64,000 nucleotides of DNA from CAVTWH01 sp963850915 (GTDB taxonomy: Bacteria > Actinomycetota > Actinomycetes > Mycobacteriales > Micromonosporaceae). The stretch spans positions 186,001 through 250,000 of the forward strand of contig CAWKND010000005.1 of assembly GCA_963850915.1 (NCBI GenBank). Direction: 5' to 3'. Of the stretch, positions 34,828-43,283 are shown in pieces; the stretch's first letter is position 1, and each line of letters opens with the position of its first letter. The position numbers and the translations under genes are program-made. The notes under the pieces are model-generated. The model worked only from the letters and a program-made list of their open reading frames with translations, was not told where the DNA came from and did not search any database.

Positions 34828-35641
34828 GTGGCAGGCGCGGATCGACGTGGCATCGGTCAGGTGTTCAACGAGGTGCCTGAGCTGTACGACAGGGTCCGGC
34901 CGGGGTACCCCGACGCGCTGTTCGCCGACCTCGTCACCATCACCGGCATACGTGAGAGGTCGCCGGTGCTTGAGGTCGGCTGCGGTACAGGTCAGGCGAC
35001 ACGTTCGCTGGCCGCGCTCGGGTATTCGGTGACCGCCATCGAGCCGGGCGCAGGAATGGCCACACTTGCTCGCCTGCGGCTCGCCGCCTTCGGCAACGTC
35101 ACCGTCGAGTCCTCGACGTTTGAGGAGTGGGACGATCGCGGTCGACGTTTCGACGTCCTCGTGGCCGCTTCGGCGTGGCACTGGGTCGATCCTGCGATCG
35201 GCTGGAGGCGGGCGCGCGAGATGCTTCACCCCGGCGGCTGGATGGCGCTACTTGGCCACGTCGTTGTCCGCCGGGCGGGAGAACCGGAGGTGTACGCGGA
35301 GACCGCCGATCTCCACGAGCGGTTCTCCCCGGGCAACCCCGACTGGGGTCATCCACCACTTCGAGGGCGACGTGCGCAGCACCGACGAGGGCTGGGGCCT
35401 GGTCGACGATCCCGGCAGCCTGTTCGGCCCCACGATCGTGCGCTGGTACCCAACCGTTCAGTGGTTCAACGGCGATGGTTTCGCCGATCTCCTGCGCTCC
35501 CAGTCGCCGTACCGCAAGCTCGATCGCGACATCCGCGAGCCGCTACTCGACGCCATCGCCGAGCGCATCCGTACCCGCATGGGCGACCGAGCAGCACGGC
35601 AGTACCTGAGCGTCTTGCGTATCGGTCAGCGCGCGGACTGA
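34828..35641 (+). pseudogene. Class I methyltransferase with one frame break
   Basis: Residues 1-170 read as an intact class I methyltransferase: VFNEVPELYDRVRPGYPDAL, then the SAM loop LEVGCGTGQ at 48-56, IEPGAGM, and LVAASAWHWVDP. At about 35345 the frame shifts by one base, after which HHFEGDVRSTDEGWGLVDDP and the remainder to RQYLSVLRIGQRAD continue in the next frame at normal family length (about 270 residues). One indel is the only damage. It could be a recent mutation or a base-call error; if corrected, the enzyme would be complete. Substrate unknown. Confidence 0.75.
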
Positions 35642-35784
35642 GCCCGGCGGTCCGGTCACGTTCTTGAATGGCGTCCGTCAGACGATCGGCCAGCCAGACG
35701 CCGTCGGCGCGTGCCTTCGACGCGCCGACCAGCGGCAACGCTGTCTCACATGGGGTGTCCGGTCAGTTGTCGGTGAAGCCGCGT

Positions 35785-35994
35785 TCACGGTCCGGGCGGT
35801 GGCTCACGGACAGTCGGCTCGTTGGCGGATCGGCTGTGAACCTCGTTGATCGCGGCTTGAAGGCGCAGCCAGGTCGGGTCGGACTCGTCGGCGGCGACCA
35901 CGGTGTCCAGGTCGTCATCGCGCCAGGTGCGCACGCCGTCGGTGAGTTCGAGTCGGTCCCACAGTTCGCCCGGTGTTCCTGCTGCTCTGCGCAC
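35785..35994 (-). CDS. Small hydrophilic protein, unknown
   Basis: A 69-residue protein from a GTG with ggagg eight bases upstream. It is acidic in the centre (TWRDDDLDTVVAADESDPTW), helical thereafter, and ends in Pro residues. I recognise no family and see no hydrophobic segment. Gene status rests on the start signal and natural codon use. Confidence 0.4.
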   Translation of the reverse strand: MRRAAGTPGELWDRLELTDGVRTWRDDDLDTVVAADESDPTWLRLQAAINEVHSRSANEPTVREPPPGP

Positions 35995-36067
35995 CCGCCG
36001 TCCTCCGCCACCGCCGCCCAGCGCAAGATCCGCAACAGGTCACCGACGCCAACTGACCGATGCCGGG

Positions 36068-36667
36068 TCAGTGCTGAGTGGTGAAGATCGCACGAACCTC
36101 GCGCAGCGCATAGAAGACCAGCACATACCCGGCGACCGGATCAGCCCACGACCAGCCGACCAGAGCATTGAGCAGCAGCCCGGCCAGGACCGCGACCGCC
36201 AACACGCCATCGACGAACGTCACTCGACCCTCGGTGCGCAACACCGGATTATCCAACGCCGCACCGGTGCGGGCCTTACCGGCGGCGAAGGCGAACATGA
36301 CCACCGCGGTCACCGCCGTCCACCCGATACCCGCCGGGCTGTGATGCGGCTGGAACCCGACCACCAGCACGATCGTCGACTGGATCAGCAGATATGCGGC
36401 CAGCGCCGCGAACGCGACACCGATCATCCGCAACGCCCGCCGCTGCCGGTCCTCACCCACACCGGACAGCTCCCACACCACCACGATCGACGCGCCGATC
36501 TCGATCAGCGAGTCCAACCCAAACCCGGCCAGAGCGACCGACCGGGCCGTCCACGCAGTCACCGCGAGGACCACGATCCCGACCACGTTCCAGGCGAGCG
36601 TGGCGTATTCCAACGCGAAACCACGACGCACAAGCCGCCGGGTCACCTCGATGTCAGGGCTGGTCAC
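36068..36667 (-). CDS. CDF-like cation transporter
   Basis: A 199-residue, six-helix membrane protein. The second helix region carries GLDSLIEIGASIVVVW, the CDF signature helix in which the Asp and flanking residues bind divalent metal, and later RTEGRVTFVDGVLAVAVLAG repeats the motif in helix five. No cytoplasmic C-terminal ferredoxin-like domain is present, so it is a short membrane-only CDF homologue. Zn, Co, Cd or Mn efflux is the family role. The GTG start is preferred over an upstream TTG. A truncated MntP-type Mn efflux gene follows upstream, suggesting a former metal-export locus. Confidence 0.75.
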   Translation of the reverse strand: MTSPDIEVTRRLVRRGFALEYATLAWNVVGIVVLAVTAWTARSVALAGFGLDSLIEIGASIVVVWELSGVGEDRQRRALRMIGVAFAALAAYLLIQSTIVLVVGFQPHHSPAGIGWTAVTAVVMFAFAAGKARTGAALDNPVLRTEGRVTFVDGVLAVAVLAGLLLNALVGWSWADPVAGYVLVFYALREVRAIFTTQH

Positions 36668-36709
36668 AGCCGACACTCTGCCAGCCAACGACCGCCGGTT
36701 TCGGGCGGG

Positions 36710-37120
36710 TCAGCCGATCAGCTTCGCCACGATGAGTCCGAGGCCCAACAGGATCGGCAACAGGCCGGCGAGCCGCTCGGCCCGCTCCCGCCACACCTCA
36801 CCGATCCGGCCGCCGACCGCCAACCCGAGCTGGGAGGCGATCAACGCCTGCACCCCGATCGCCACGATCACCCACACCACCGGCAGCCGCGCCAAACCCA
36901 GCGTGAACCCGATCGCGAGCTCGTCCAGGCTGATCGACAAACCCAGCGCGATCACCGCCCGGCCGCCCGCCGTCAGCAGCCCACCGGCCGCCTGCTCCTC
37001 GTCGTCATCGTCGGAAAAGATCATCCACACACCAACGGCAGCGAGAACAGCCGCAGCCACGTACTCCGCAGCCGACCCGATCACATGCCCGACCGGAGCG
37101 CCGATCGCCAAACCCACCAC
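36710..37120 (-). pseudogene. mntP: MntP-type manganese efflux protein, N-terminally truncated
   Basis: The frame encodes four to five of the six helices of an MntP (DUF204) protein: PVVGLAIGAPVGHVIGSAAEYV, then WMIFSDDDDEE in the loop, and GLSISLDELAIGFTLGL, the second copy of the conserved Asp-containing helix. The first helix with the matching Asp and about 40 residues is missing: in-frame sequence ends at a stop directly upstream of PRAGDTPVV. It is therefore probably non-functional, or it begins at an internal GTG and makes a half-repeat protein. Confidence 0.65.
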
Positions 37121-37295
37121 CGGGGTGTCGCCCGCCCGCGGTCGAAGTCACCTGCGGCGCCTTGTCTGAGTAGAGGTCCCAACGACAGCCGAGGCCGCCA
37201 AGACCTCCCCGGTGCTCTGCTGCGGCGCCATCCCGGGCGGGTCGGGCGGGCGCCACCGTCTGCCCCGACGGACGGTGGCGTCCGCGTAGTCGGCG

Positions 37296-37760
37296 CTACG
37301 AAATGGGATTGACGGCGGACTTCGGACCCGTCTTACAGGAGTCGGTGGGGAACTCGTCGATACAGATGGTGATGGCGATCGAGATGATGTTGAAGTTCGA
37401 ACTGATGGACAGACCGCTGTAGGTCGTGCCGTTACCGTGGCAGCCGGCCCGGTCATACCGATCGGTGCTCGTTTTGAAGCTGCTGCCGTTGTTGTAGACG
37501 GTGAAGTACACATAGACCGGGTCGGAGTCACACACGGTATCTTGGACATCGACGTTCAACTGGGTGACACTCGCCCGGCCCGACCATACCCAGCCCGCCT
37601 CGGCGTGCCCGCCGTAGGAGTTGTTCGTCGCCGCGTAACTTCCGACCTGTGCCACGCCGTACTGGGTGGCGAACGCGGCCGTCGGTGCGACCACCAGCAA
37701 TCCCAGGAACACCGCTCCGACCACCAGTACCCGTGCGATCCTTCGTTGACGCAGCCTCAT
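37296..37760 (-). CDS. Small secreted protein, unknown
   Basis: A 154-residue exported protein with a basic start and signal peptide (cut near TAAFA, residue 31). The mature part is Ser/Thr/Asn/Tyr-rich with four Cys that could form two disulfides (VCDSDP, RAGCHG, ICIDE, DSCKTG) and a predicted beta-sheet. I know no family with this pattern. The ATG has gaggag upstream. No neighbour is coupled to it. Confidence 0.7.
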   Translation of the reverse strand: MRLRQRRIARVLVVGAVFLGLLVVAPTAAFATQYGVAQVGSYAATNNSYGGHAEAGWVWSGRASVTQLNVDVQDTVCDSDPVYVYFTVYNNGSSFKTSTDRYDRAGCHGNGTTYSGLSISSNFNIISIAITICIDEFPTDSCKTGPKSAVNPIS

Positions 37761-38451
37761 GAAACTCCTCCCCGCTCCACTGTGGACGGCGGAATAGTGT
37801 CACTTCCGCTTCCGGCGGCGCGAGAGCCAACAGCAACAGTTGTCGCCGGTCAACCATGTCGATGTCGGCTGCAACGCAACCGGTCACACAACAGTCCCGC
37901 GCGCGCCTGCAGCCCCAACTGCTCAGCCCAAGTTGCAGCACCGCCGCCACTGTGGCGATCCCGGTGTCGGTGGCGGTGCTCGCGGTGTACCCGAGGACCA
38001 GGTTGGATGCTGGTTGTGCCAAGCACAGCGGCTGGGTCTTCGCGCCGGGCAGATGGAGTCCGGCCGCCGCGCCGTGCACAGTCGCGCCGCGCAGGTGGAT
38101 AACGGATCGCGGCGACCATCGCATCCCGCCGTAGCAAATCGCGGCGGCGCAGGTACCGTAACCGCGCCGTCGTCAGCTTCGCTGCGTTGATCACGCCGCG
38201 CCACTGCCCCGCCCTCGATTGGATCGCTCCGATCGTGGTGGTGTTCGGCAGCGGACCGGCATCACTCACGCCGGGCCTGGGTCCGCGGCTCCGCCCGCGT
38301 CCGATGATCCCGGGGCCGTACAGGCGGCGTGCGTGACTGCGGATCTGGGCGCTGACCTGGGCTGTCGGATCAGTGACGTCGCGGTGACACCCGGCGGACG
38401 CGGTTCCTACGCTACGGGCAGCATCGACGAGCCGCGATCTGGGAGCCGACC
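37761..38451. other. Gap between secreted-protein genes
   Basis: Long open frames on both strands, none with family motifs or consistent codon use. This is the promoter region of two divergent secreted-protein genes. No dyad of note. Confidence 0.4.
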
Positions 38452-40002
38452 ATGCGCAGTACATCGATCTGTCTGGCCCTCCCGCTCGCGCTGGTCGCCA
38501 CCTCCGTCGCCGTCTTCGTCGCCGCCGGACCGGCGGCCGCCGCGACCTGTACCCGTGGCGCACCGTCAGACTTCAACGGGGACGGAATCCCGGACGCGGC
38601 GATCAGCGAAGGCATTCCGAACATCTCCGGCGGCAATGTGCACGTCCTGTACGGCACCCGGGCCGGCCTGACCGCCGGGCCCAGCGGTACCGCCCTGGAC
38701 GACCAGCGGCTGGTCACAATGCCGATGTACAGCAGCCGGTTCGGCGCCGCTCTCGCCGTCGGCGACATCAACGGCGACGGCTGCGGCGACCTGGTCGTCG
38801 GTGATCCGATCGCCGGTCTCAACGACGAGGTCGAGTCGGCAGGCGCCATCTACGTCTACTACGGCTCACCGACAGGCTTGGGATCCGCCAACGAGATCAG
38901 CCTGAATTCGATCCTGCCCGGCTATCCGGCCGGCGACGACAACGACTTCGGCGCGGCGCTGGCGATCGGGGACTTCAACGATGACGGCCTCGCCGACATC
39001 GTCGTCGGGGCACCCGGCCGCGACGGCGGCGGCGAGGTATACCTGCTGCCCGGGGTGCGGAACCCGTTCCTGCCCGTACTCAATGCCAGGCAGTTCGAGC
39101 AGGGCGACGGCACCATTCCTGGTACCAATGAAATCGGCGACCGGATAGGTAGCGCGTTCGCGGTCGGTGACTTCGATGGCGACGGCGTCGACGATCTGGC
39201 CATCGGCGATCCCGGTGAGAACCACGGCGCCGGCGCGGTGTTCGTGCTGCGGGGCAGCGCCACCGCCAGCCTGCTCACCGCCACCGGGCGGCAGACCTGG
39301 ACCCAGGGCTCCGACGGCGTACCCGGCGGCGCCGAGCCCGGCGACGGCTTCGGCAGCGCACTGGCCGTCGGCGACTTCGCCGGCAACGGCCGGACCGATC
39401 TGGCCATCGGCGTACCGTACGAATCGTTCGACGGCATCACCCAGGCCGGCTACGTCAACGTCCTGTACAGCACCGGATCTGCCGGCCTGACCGGTACCGG
39501 AAGCCAGGGCTGGTCGCGCAACTCCACCGGACTCACCGGGCCAGGCGCCAGCTACGCCCGGTTCGGCACCACACTCGCGGCCGGTGACTTCGACGGCCGG
39601 GGCCACGACAGCCTCGCCATCGGCGCGCCGCTCAAGACGGTCAACGGCGCGAAGTATGCCGGCTCGGTGACCGTGATCCCGGGCAGTTCGACCGGCGGTC
39701 TGACCGCGTCCGGGTCGACGTTCTGGACCCAGGCCAGCCCAGGAGTCATCGGTACGCCGCAGGAGATGGACTCGTTCGGCGTGGGACTGGCCGCCCTGCC
39801 AATCACCTCGGCCACCCGGGACGACCTGCTGATCGGGGCGTATGACGACACCGTGGGCGGCAATTCCGGAGCCGGCTCGCTGGAGTTCCTGCCCTCCTCG
39901 CCGACCGGCCCGACCACCACCGGGTCCACCGACTGGAGCGTCGGAACTGCCGGCGTGAAGGGCATCCTGTGCGGATGCAACTTCGGCTCCGTCATCGGTT
40001 AA
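38452..40002 (+). CDS. Secreted FG-GAP (integrin alpha-like) beta-propeller protein
   Basis: A 516-residue exported protein with a signal peptide (1-29, cut after AAA). Seven FG-GAP blades follow, each carrying a calcium-binding loop: DFNGDGIPDAAI, DINGDGCGDLVVG, DFNDDGLADIVVG, DFDGDGVDDLAIG, DFAGNGRTDLAIG, DFDGRGHDSLAIG and a last TRDDLLIGAY. The blade count equals a full seven-bladed propeller with no catalytic add-on, as in actinobacterial integrin-like proteins thought to bind surface partners. ATG start with gggag upstream. The role is inferred from the fold only. Confidence 0.88.
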   Translation: MRSTSICLALPLALVATSVAVFVAAGPAAAATCTRGAPSDFNGDGIPDAAISEGIPNISGGNVHVLYGTRAGLTAGPSGTALDDQRLVTMPMYSSRFGAALAVGDINGDGCGDLVVGDPIAGLNDEVESAGAIYVYYGSPTGLGSANEISLNSILPGYPAGDDNDFGAALAIGDFNDDGLADIVVGAPGRDGGGEVYLLPGVRNPFLPVLNARQFEQGDGTIPGTNEIGDRIGSAFAVGDFDGDGVDDLAIGDPGENHGAGAVFVLRGSATASLLTATGRQTWTQGSDGVPGGAEPGDGFGSALAVGDFAGNGRTDLAIGVPYESFDGITQAGYVNVLYSTGSAGLTGTGSQGWSRNSTGLTGPGASYARFGTTLAAGDFDGRGHDSLAIGAPLKTVNGAKYAGSVTVIPGSSTGGLTASGSTFWTQASPGVIGTPQEMDSFGVGLAALPITSATRDDLLIGAYDDTVGGNSGAGSLEFLPSSPTGPTTTGSTDWSVGTAGVKGILCGCNFGSVIG

Positions 40003-40421
40003 CGCGGCGAGGCCAGACGCAGATCGGTCGGAGTTCCTCGTCGGCTCGGCGATCAGTGGCGCCACACTCGACGTGACACGTCGTCTTCCGTGACAGCCGT
40101 GGTTCGGCAGCGCCAGCCGGTACGGCGTCATCCCAGGCGATCGGATCGCGCTGGTCGGACCGCACTCTTTGCCGATGTGCGGAAGTCGTCGCCAGCCGCG
40201 GCGTCGCGGTCGCTAATGGGGAGCGGGTGCAGTCCATGGGTCACCCGATGCGCCCCAACGGAGTCGTTGTGGGTATGGGCACGCTCTGTGCGTGCTGCCA
40301 TGTGTCGTCAGACCCGGACCCGGGACCATGATCCGATCCTTCGCCTATGCCGCGATCCGGGGTTATCCGGTGTCTCGCTGGCAAGTCAGGTCGGGAATGG
40401 CTTGCAGCGCCGGGATCTTGG
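40003..40421. other. Gap after FG-GAP gene
   Basis: No supported coding frame. Two convergent genes end here and no strong hairpin was found. Confidence 0.4.
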
Positions 40422-41270
40422 TTACAGCTGGGCTGCTGTGCGGACGAGTCTGGCGATGGCGGGGGAGCGGCTGTGTGCGGGCCAGGCGAGGACGGTGGTG
40501 ACGGGAGATGCGCCGGTCAGGGGAATGGCTACGTGTGCGCTCCACAGCCAGGATCGGGCGGAGGCGCTCGTGACGGCGACGGTGTGCCCGAGGGCGATCA
40601 GCTGCGCGAGCTGTGACTGGTCGTGGATTTCGGGGCCTGGGCCGGGCGGGTAGGCGCCGTCGTGGCAGGGCCAGCGGGCGAGCGGTAGATCCGCTACGTC
40701 GGTGATGTCAGCCATGGTGAGAGATGTGCGCGTGGCGAGGGGGTGCCCTGCGGGCAGGATGGCGACCTGCTCCTCGGTGAGCAGGTCTTCGGTGTCGAAC
40801 CCGGCGAGGGTGTGGAAGGGGCGCTGCATGAGTGCCACGTCGGCGCGGCCGTCTCGCAGCATGCGCGCCTGGTCTCCCACTCCGCATAGCAGCACCTCGA
40901 TTTCGGCGGCGTCGGGTTCGGTGGCGTGGGCATCAAGAAGTCTGCGCAACAGGTCGTGGTTCGCGCCGGCCTTCGTCGCCAGGGTCAGCCGGTTCGTGGC
41001 GGATGCGGCGCGGCGGGTGCGGCGGGTGGCAGCGGCGGCTGCGTCGAGGATGGGGCGGGCCTCGGCGAGTAGCACCTGACCTGCGTTGGTGAGGGTGACG
41101 CCGCGGCGGTTGCGTTCGAGCAGGGTGACACCGAGACGTCGTTCGAGCTGCTGAATCGCTCGGGACAAGGGCGGCTGGGCGATGCCGAGGCGCGCGGCTG
41201 CCCGGCTGAAGTGCAGTTCCTCGGCGACGGTGACGAAGTACTTCAGTTCGCGGGTCTCCAGCGTGTGCAC
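40422..41270 (-). CDS. LysR-family regulator
   Basis: A 282-residue regulator. The N-terminal HTH has ELKYFVTVAEELHFSRAAARLGIAQPPLSRAIQQLE (about residues 6-42), and the effector domain contains LCGVGDQARMLRDGRADVAL and LPAGHPLATR. The GTG at 41270 places the HTH at the usual distance; the longer frame crosses the divergent promoter. A T-N11-A palindrome lies at 41291-41305. It faces a divergent SDR gene, the classic LysR target arrangement, so it probably activates or represses that gene in response to its substrate. Confidence 0.88.
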   Translation of the reverse strand: MHTLETRELKYFVTVAEELHFSRAAARLGIAQPPLSRAIQQLERRLGVTLLERNRRGVTLTNAGQVLLAEARPILDAAAAATRRTRRAASATNRLTLATKAGANHDLLRRLLDAHATEPDAAEIEVLLCGVGDQARMLRDGRADVALMQRPFHTLAGFDTEDLLTEEQVAILPAGHPLATRTSLTMADITDVADLPLARWPCHDGAYPPGPGPEIHDQSQLAQLIALGHTVAVTSASARSWLWSAHVAIPLTGASPVTTVLAWPAHSRSPAIARLVRTAAQL

Positions 41271-41290
41271 CGCGTCACGATACTGCGGTG

Positions 41291-41305
41291 ATACCGGGCG
41301 GGTAT
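41291..41305. promoter_or_regulatory. LysR-type T-N11-A box
   Basis: ataccgggcgggtat: perfect ATACC/GGTAT arms, giving T at 41292 and A at 41304, exactly T-N11-A, between the divergent LysR and SDR genes. Confidence 0.6.
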
Positions 41306-41361
41306 GACGGTGCACCTGATCGGTGTTGGGACGCCGCTCGCCAGTGGGCAGTATCAAGGTC

Positions 41362-42096
41362 ATGAGGGACAAGAAGATCGCGTTGGTGACCGGCGCGAAC
41401 AAAGGACTTGGATACGCGATCGCCGCAGGGCTGGGCGCACGGGGCTACCGCGTGGCGGTGGGTGCCCGTGACAAGGCCCGGGGCGAGGCGGCGGTGAAGA
41501 CTTTGCACGCCGCCGGGGTGGACGCGTTCGTGGTTCCGCTGGACGTCACCAGTGACCGCAGCGTCACCGAGGCCGCGGAACTTATCGAACATGAATGCGG
41601 CCGCCTGGACGCTCTGGTCAACAACGCCGCCATCTCCGGAGAGATGGGACCGGGATGGACGCAGGACCCGACCACGCTCGACCTCGACGTCGTTCGCACG
41701 GTCGTCGACACCAACGTCTACGGCGTGATCCGGGTGACCAACGCGATGCTGCCGTTCGTGCGGCGCGCGGTGTCGCCGCGCATCGTCAACATCTCCAGCA
41801 GCGTCGGGTCAGTGACCTTGCAAGCGGACCCGGACATCGAAGTCGGCCCGATCATGGCGGCCTACGCGCCGACGAAGTCGTACCTCAATGCCATCACCGT
41901 GCACTATGCGCGACAGTTCACCGGCACGGACATCCTCATCAACGCCGCCTGCCCGGGCCTGGTCGCGACCGATTTCACCGGCTTCCAAGGGCGCCCACCT
42001 CAGGAGGCCGCGGCCATAGCGATTCGTCTGGCCACACTGCCGGATGGCGGACCGACCGGCTCATTCTTCAACGACGACGGTGCCATCCCCTGGTAA
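41362..42096 (+). CDS. Short-chain dehydrogenase (LysR-divergent)
   Basis: A 244-residue SDR with cofactor loop TGANKGLGYAI (about 9-19), NNAA structural motif, catalytic Ser in NISSSVGS and YAPTK for the Tyr-Lys pair, so it is complete. The long insert and the LALG-type C-terminus place it with classical carbonyl-reductase-like SDRs such as those related to eukaryotic carbonyl reductases. The ATG at 41362 follows aaggt closely; the longer upstream frame runs through the operator. Substrate unknown. Confidence 0.88.
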   Translation: MRDKKIALVTGANKGLGYAIAAGLGARGYRVAVGARDKARGEAAVKTLHAAGVDAFVVPLDVTSDRSVTEAAELIEHECGRLDALVNNAAISGEMGPGWTQDPTTLDLDVVRTVVDTNVYGVIRVTNAMLPFVRRAVSPRIVNISSSVGSVTLQADPDIEVGPIMAAYAPTKSYLNAITVHYARQFTGTDILINAACPGLVATDFTGFQGRPPQEAAAIAIRLATLPDGGPTGSFFNDDGAIPW

Positions 42097-42423
42097 CCCG
42101 GCCGGCTCCCTTCGATGAACCGACGGTCAGCGATGCTGCAGATGGCCAACAACCAATGACCGGACATCCGCATCATGCCGATGACACTGCGATCGTGCGC
42201 CGACTACTCTTGCCTCACGACATCGACCGAGATCTCGACCGCCGGGACCGTACCCCCGTTTTCGAGCCAATGGAGGGTGTTGCGTGCTGCTCTCTTCGTG
42301 AGTCCGTCATGTCGCCACCCGCAGACCTCGCCAGGTTCGTTCGTCCGCCTACGAGTGCGGCCTCGTCCAGCCCGGTAACGGCTGAACCCACCGCGCACCG
42401 TTGGCGCCACTACGCTCGGACAG
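42097..42423. other. Gap before GNAT gene
   Basis: No supported gene. A minus-strand frame ending LHWLENGGTVPAVEISVD around 42204-42300 has coding-like composition and could be the C-terminal end of a lost gene. Confidence 0.35.
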
Positions 42424-42888
42424 GTGTCCAATACCGTTCGCCGTGCAACACCCGCCGATGCTCCCGTCGTCGCAGCACTGCTTGATGCGTTCAACCGGGA
42501 GTTCGACACGCCGACACCCGGCGTCGCGACATTGGCCGAGCGAGCCGGACGCCTGCTCGCAGGTGCGCACTTCGTCGTCCTGCTCGCCGGTGACCCAGCC
42601 GTCGGGATCGCTGTCCTGACGGTCCGGCCGAGCCTGTGGTACCACGGCGGTGCGGTCGGCACGCTGGACGAGCTGTACGTGCGACCCGACCAGCGACGTC
42701 GCCGCATCGGTCACGCGCTGCTGGAGGCGACCTGCGTACTGGCCCGTGACCGCGGCGCCGGCTCGCTGGAGATCAACGTCGACGGTGTGGACAGGGACGC
42801 CCGCCGGTTCTACGAGGCGCACTCCTTCAGCAACCTGGAGCCCGGTGCGACAGAGCCGATGTACTACTACTACCGCGACCTTGACTGA
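42424..42888 (+). CDS. GNAT-family N-acetyltransferase
   Basis: A 154-residue acetyltransferase: RRATPADAPVVAALLDAFN opening, LDELYVRPDQRRRRIGHALL as strand beta4 plus the RRRRIG acetyl-CoA loop (about 78-97), and RRFYEAHSFSNLE as the final strand-helix. The small domain and final YYYYRDL match proteins acting on small amines or N-termini; the substrate is not predictable. GTG start. No coupled neighbour. Confidence 0.88.
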   Translation: MSNTVRRATPADAPVVAALLDAFNREFDTPTPGVATLAERAGRLLAGAHFVVLLAGDPAVGIAVLTVRPSLWYHGGAVGTLDELYVRPDQRRRRIGHALLEATCVLARDRGAGSLEINVDGVDRDARRFYEAHSFSNLEPGATEPMYYYYRDLD

Positions 42889-43173
42889 GCCATCTGACTC
42901 CCACCGGGTTCGGCAGGGATACATCGTGTCGGATGTCGTGCTTGGGCCTGAGCCCGCAGCCTTGCCGCCGCGCACAACCGGCCAGACGGGTGAGCAGCAG
43001 TGGTGTGTTGAACCGCTCGAACGGGGCCACGAACGCCAGCGAGCGCTGTTTTCGACTGCGGCGATGCGCGGACCGGATCGCGCCAGCATTATGGGTACGC
43101 GGCCAATCCCGGTCGCGCCGTTGGCTGGGAGGCGTGGGCGATGAACGGCGACAAGGGGAGTCCACGCAGCTGA

Positions 43174-43215
43174 TTAGGCTGCCCTAACCTGAATGAGTTA
43201 GGGGACCCTACCTAA
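43174..43215. promoter_or_regulatory. Iron-box-like nested dyads upstream of MFS exporter
   Basis: Three overlapping inverted repeats built from TTAGG/CCTAA: ttaggctgccctaa at 43174-43187; ccctaac (43182-43188) with gttaggg (43197-43203); and ttaggggaccctacctaa at 43198-43215. TTAGG...CCTAA is the half-site of DtxR/IdeR/DmdR iron regulators, although their usual box has a nine-base spacer and these have four or eight. Confidence 0.5.
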
Positions 43216-43283
43216 GAGACGAGGCAGGGCAAAGAGGGTCCCGCGTTTCCGCCGGGCACGGTGTGACTCGGTAGCGTGTCGGA

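Noticed and set aside
42204..42423. Minus-strand fragment ending LHWLENGGTVPAVEISVD
   Set aside because: Coding-like but without start or recognised family; reported only inside the gap entry.
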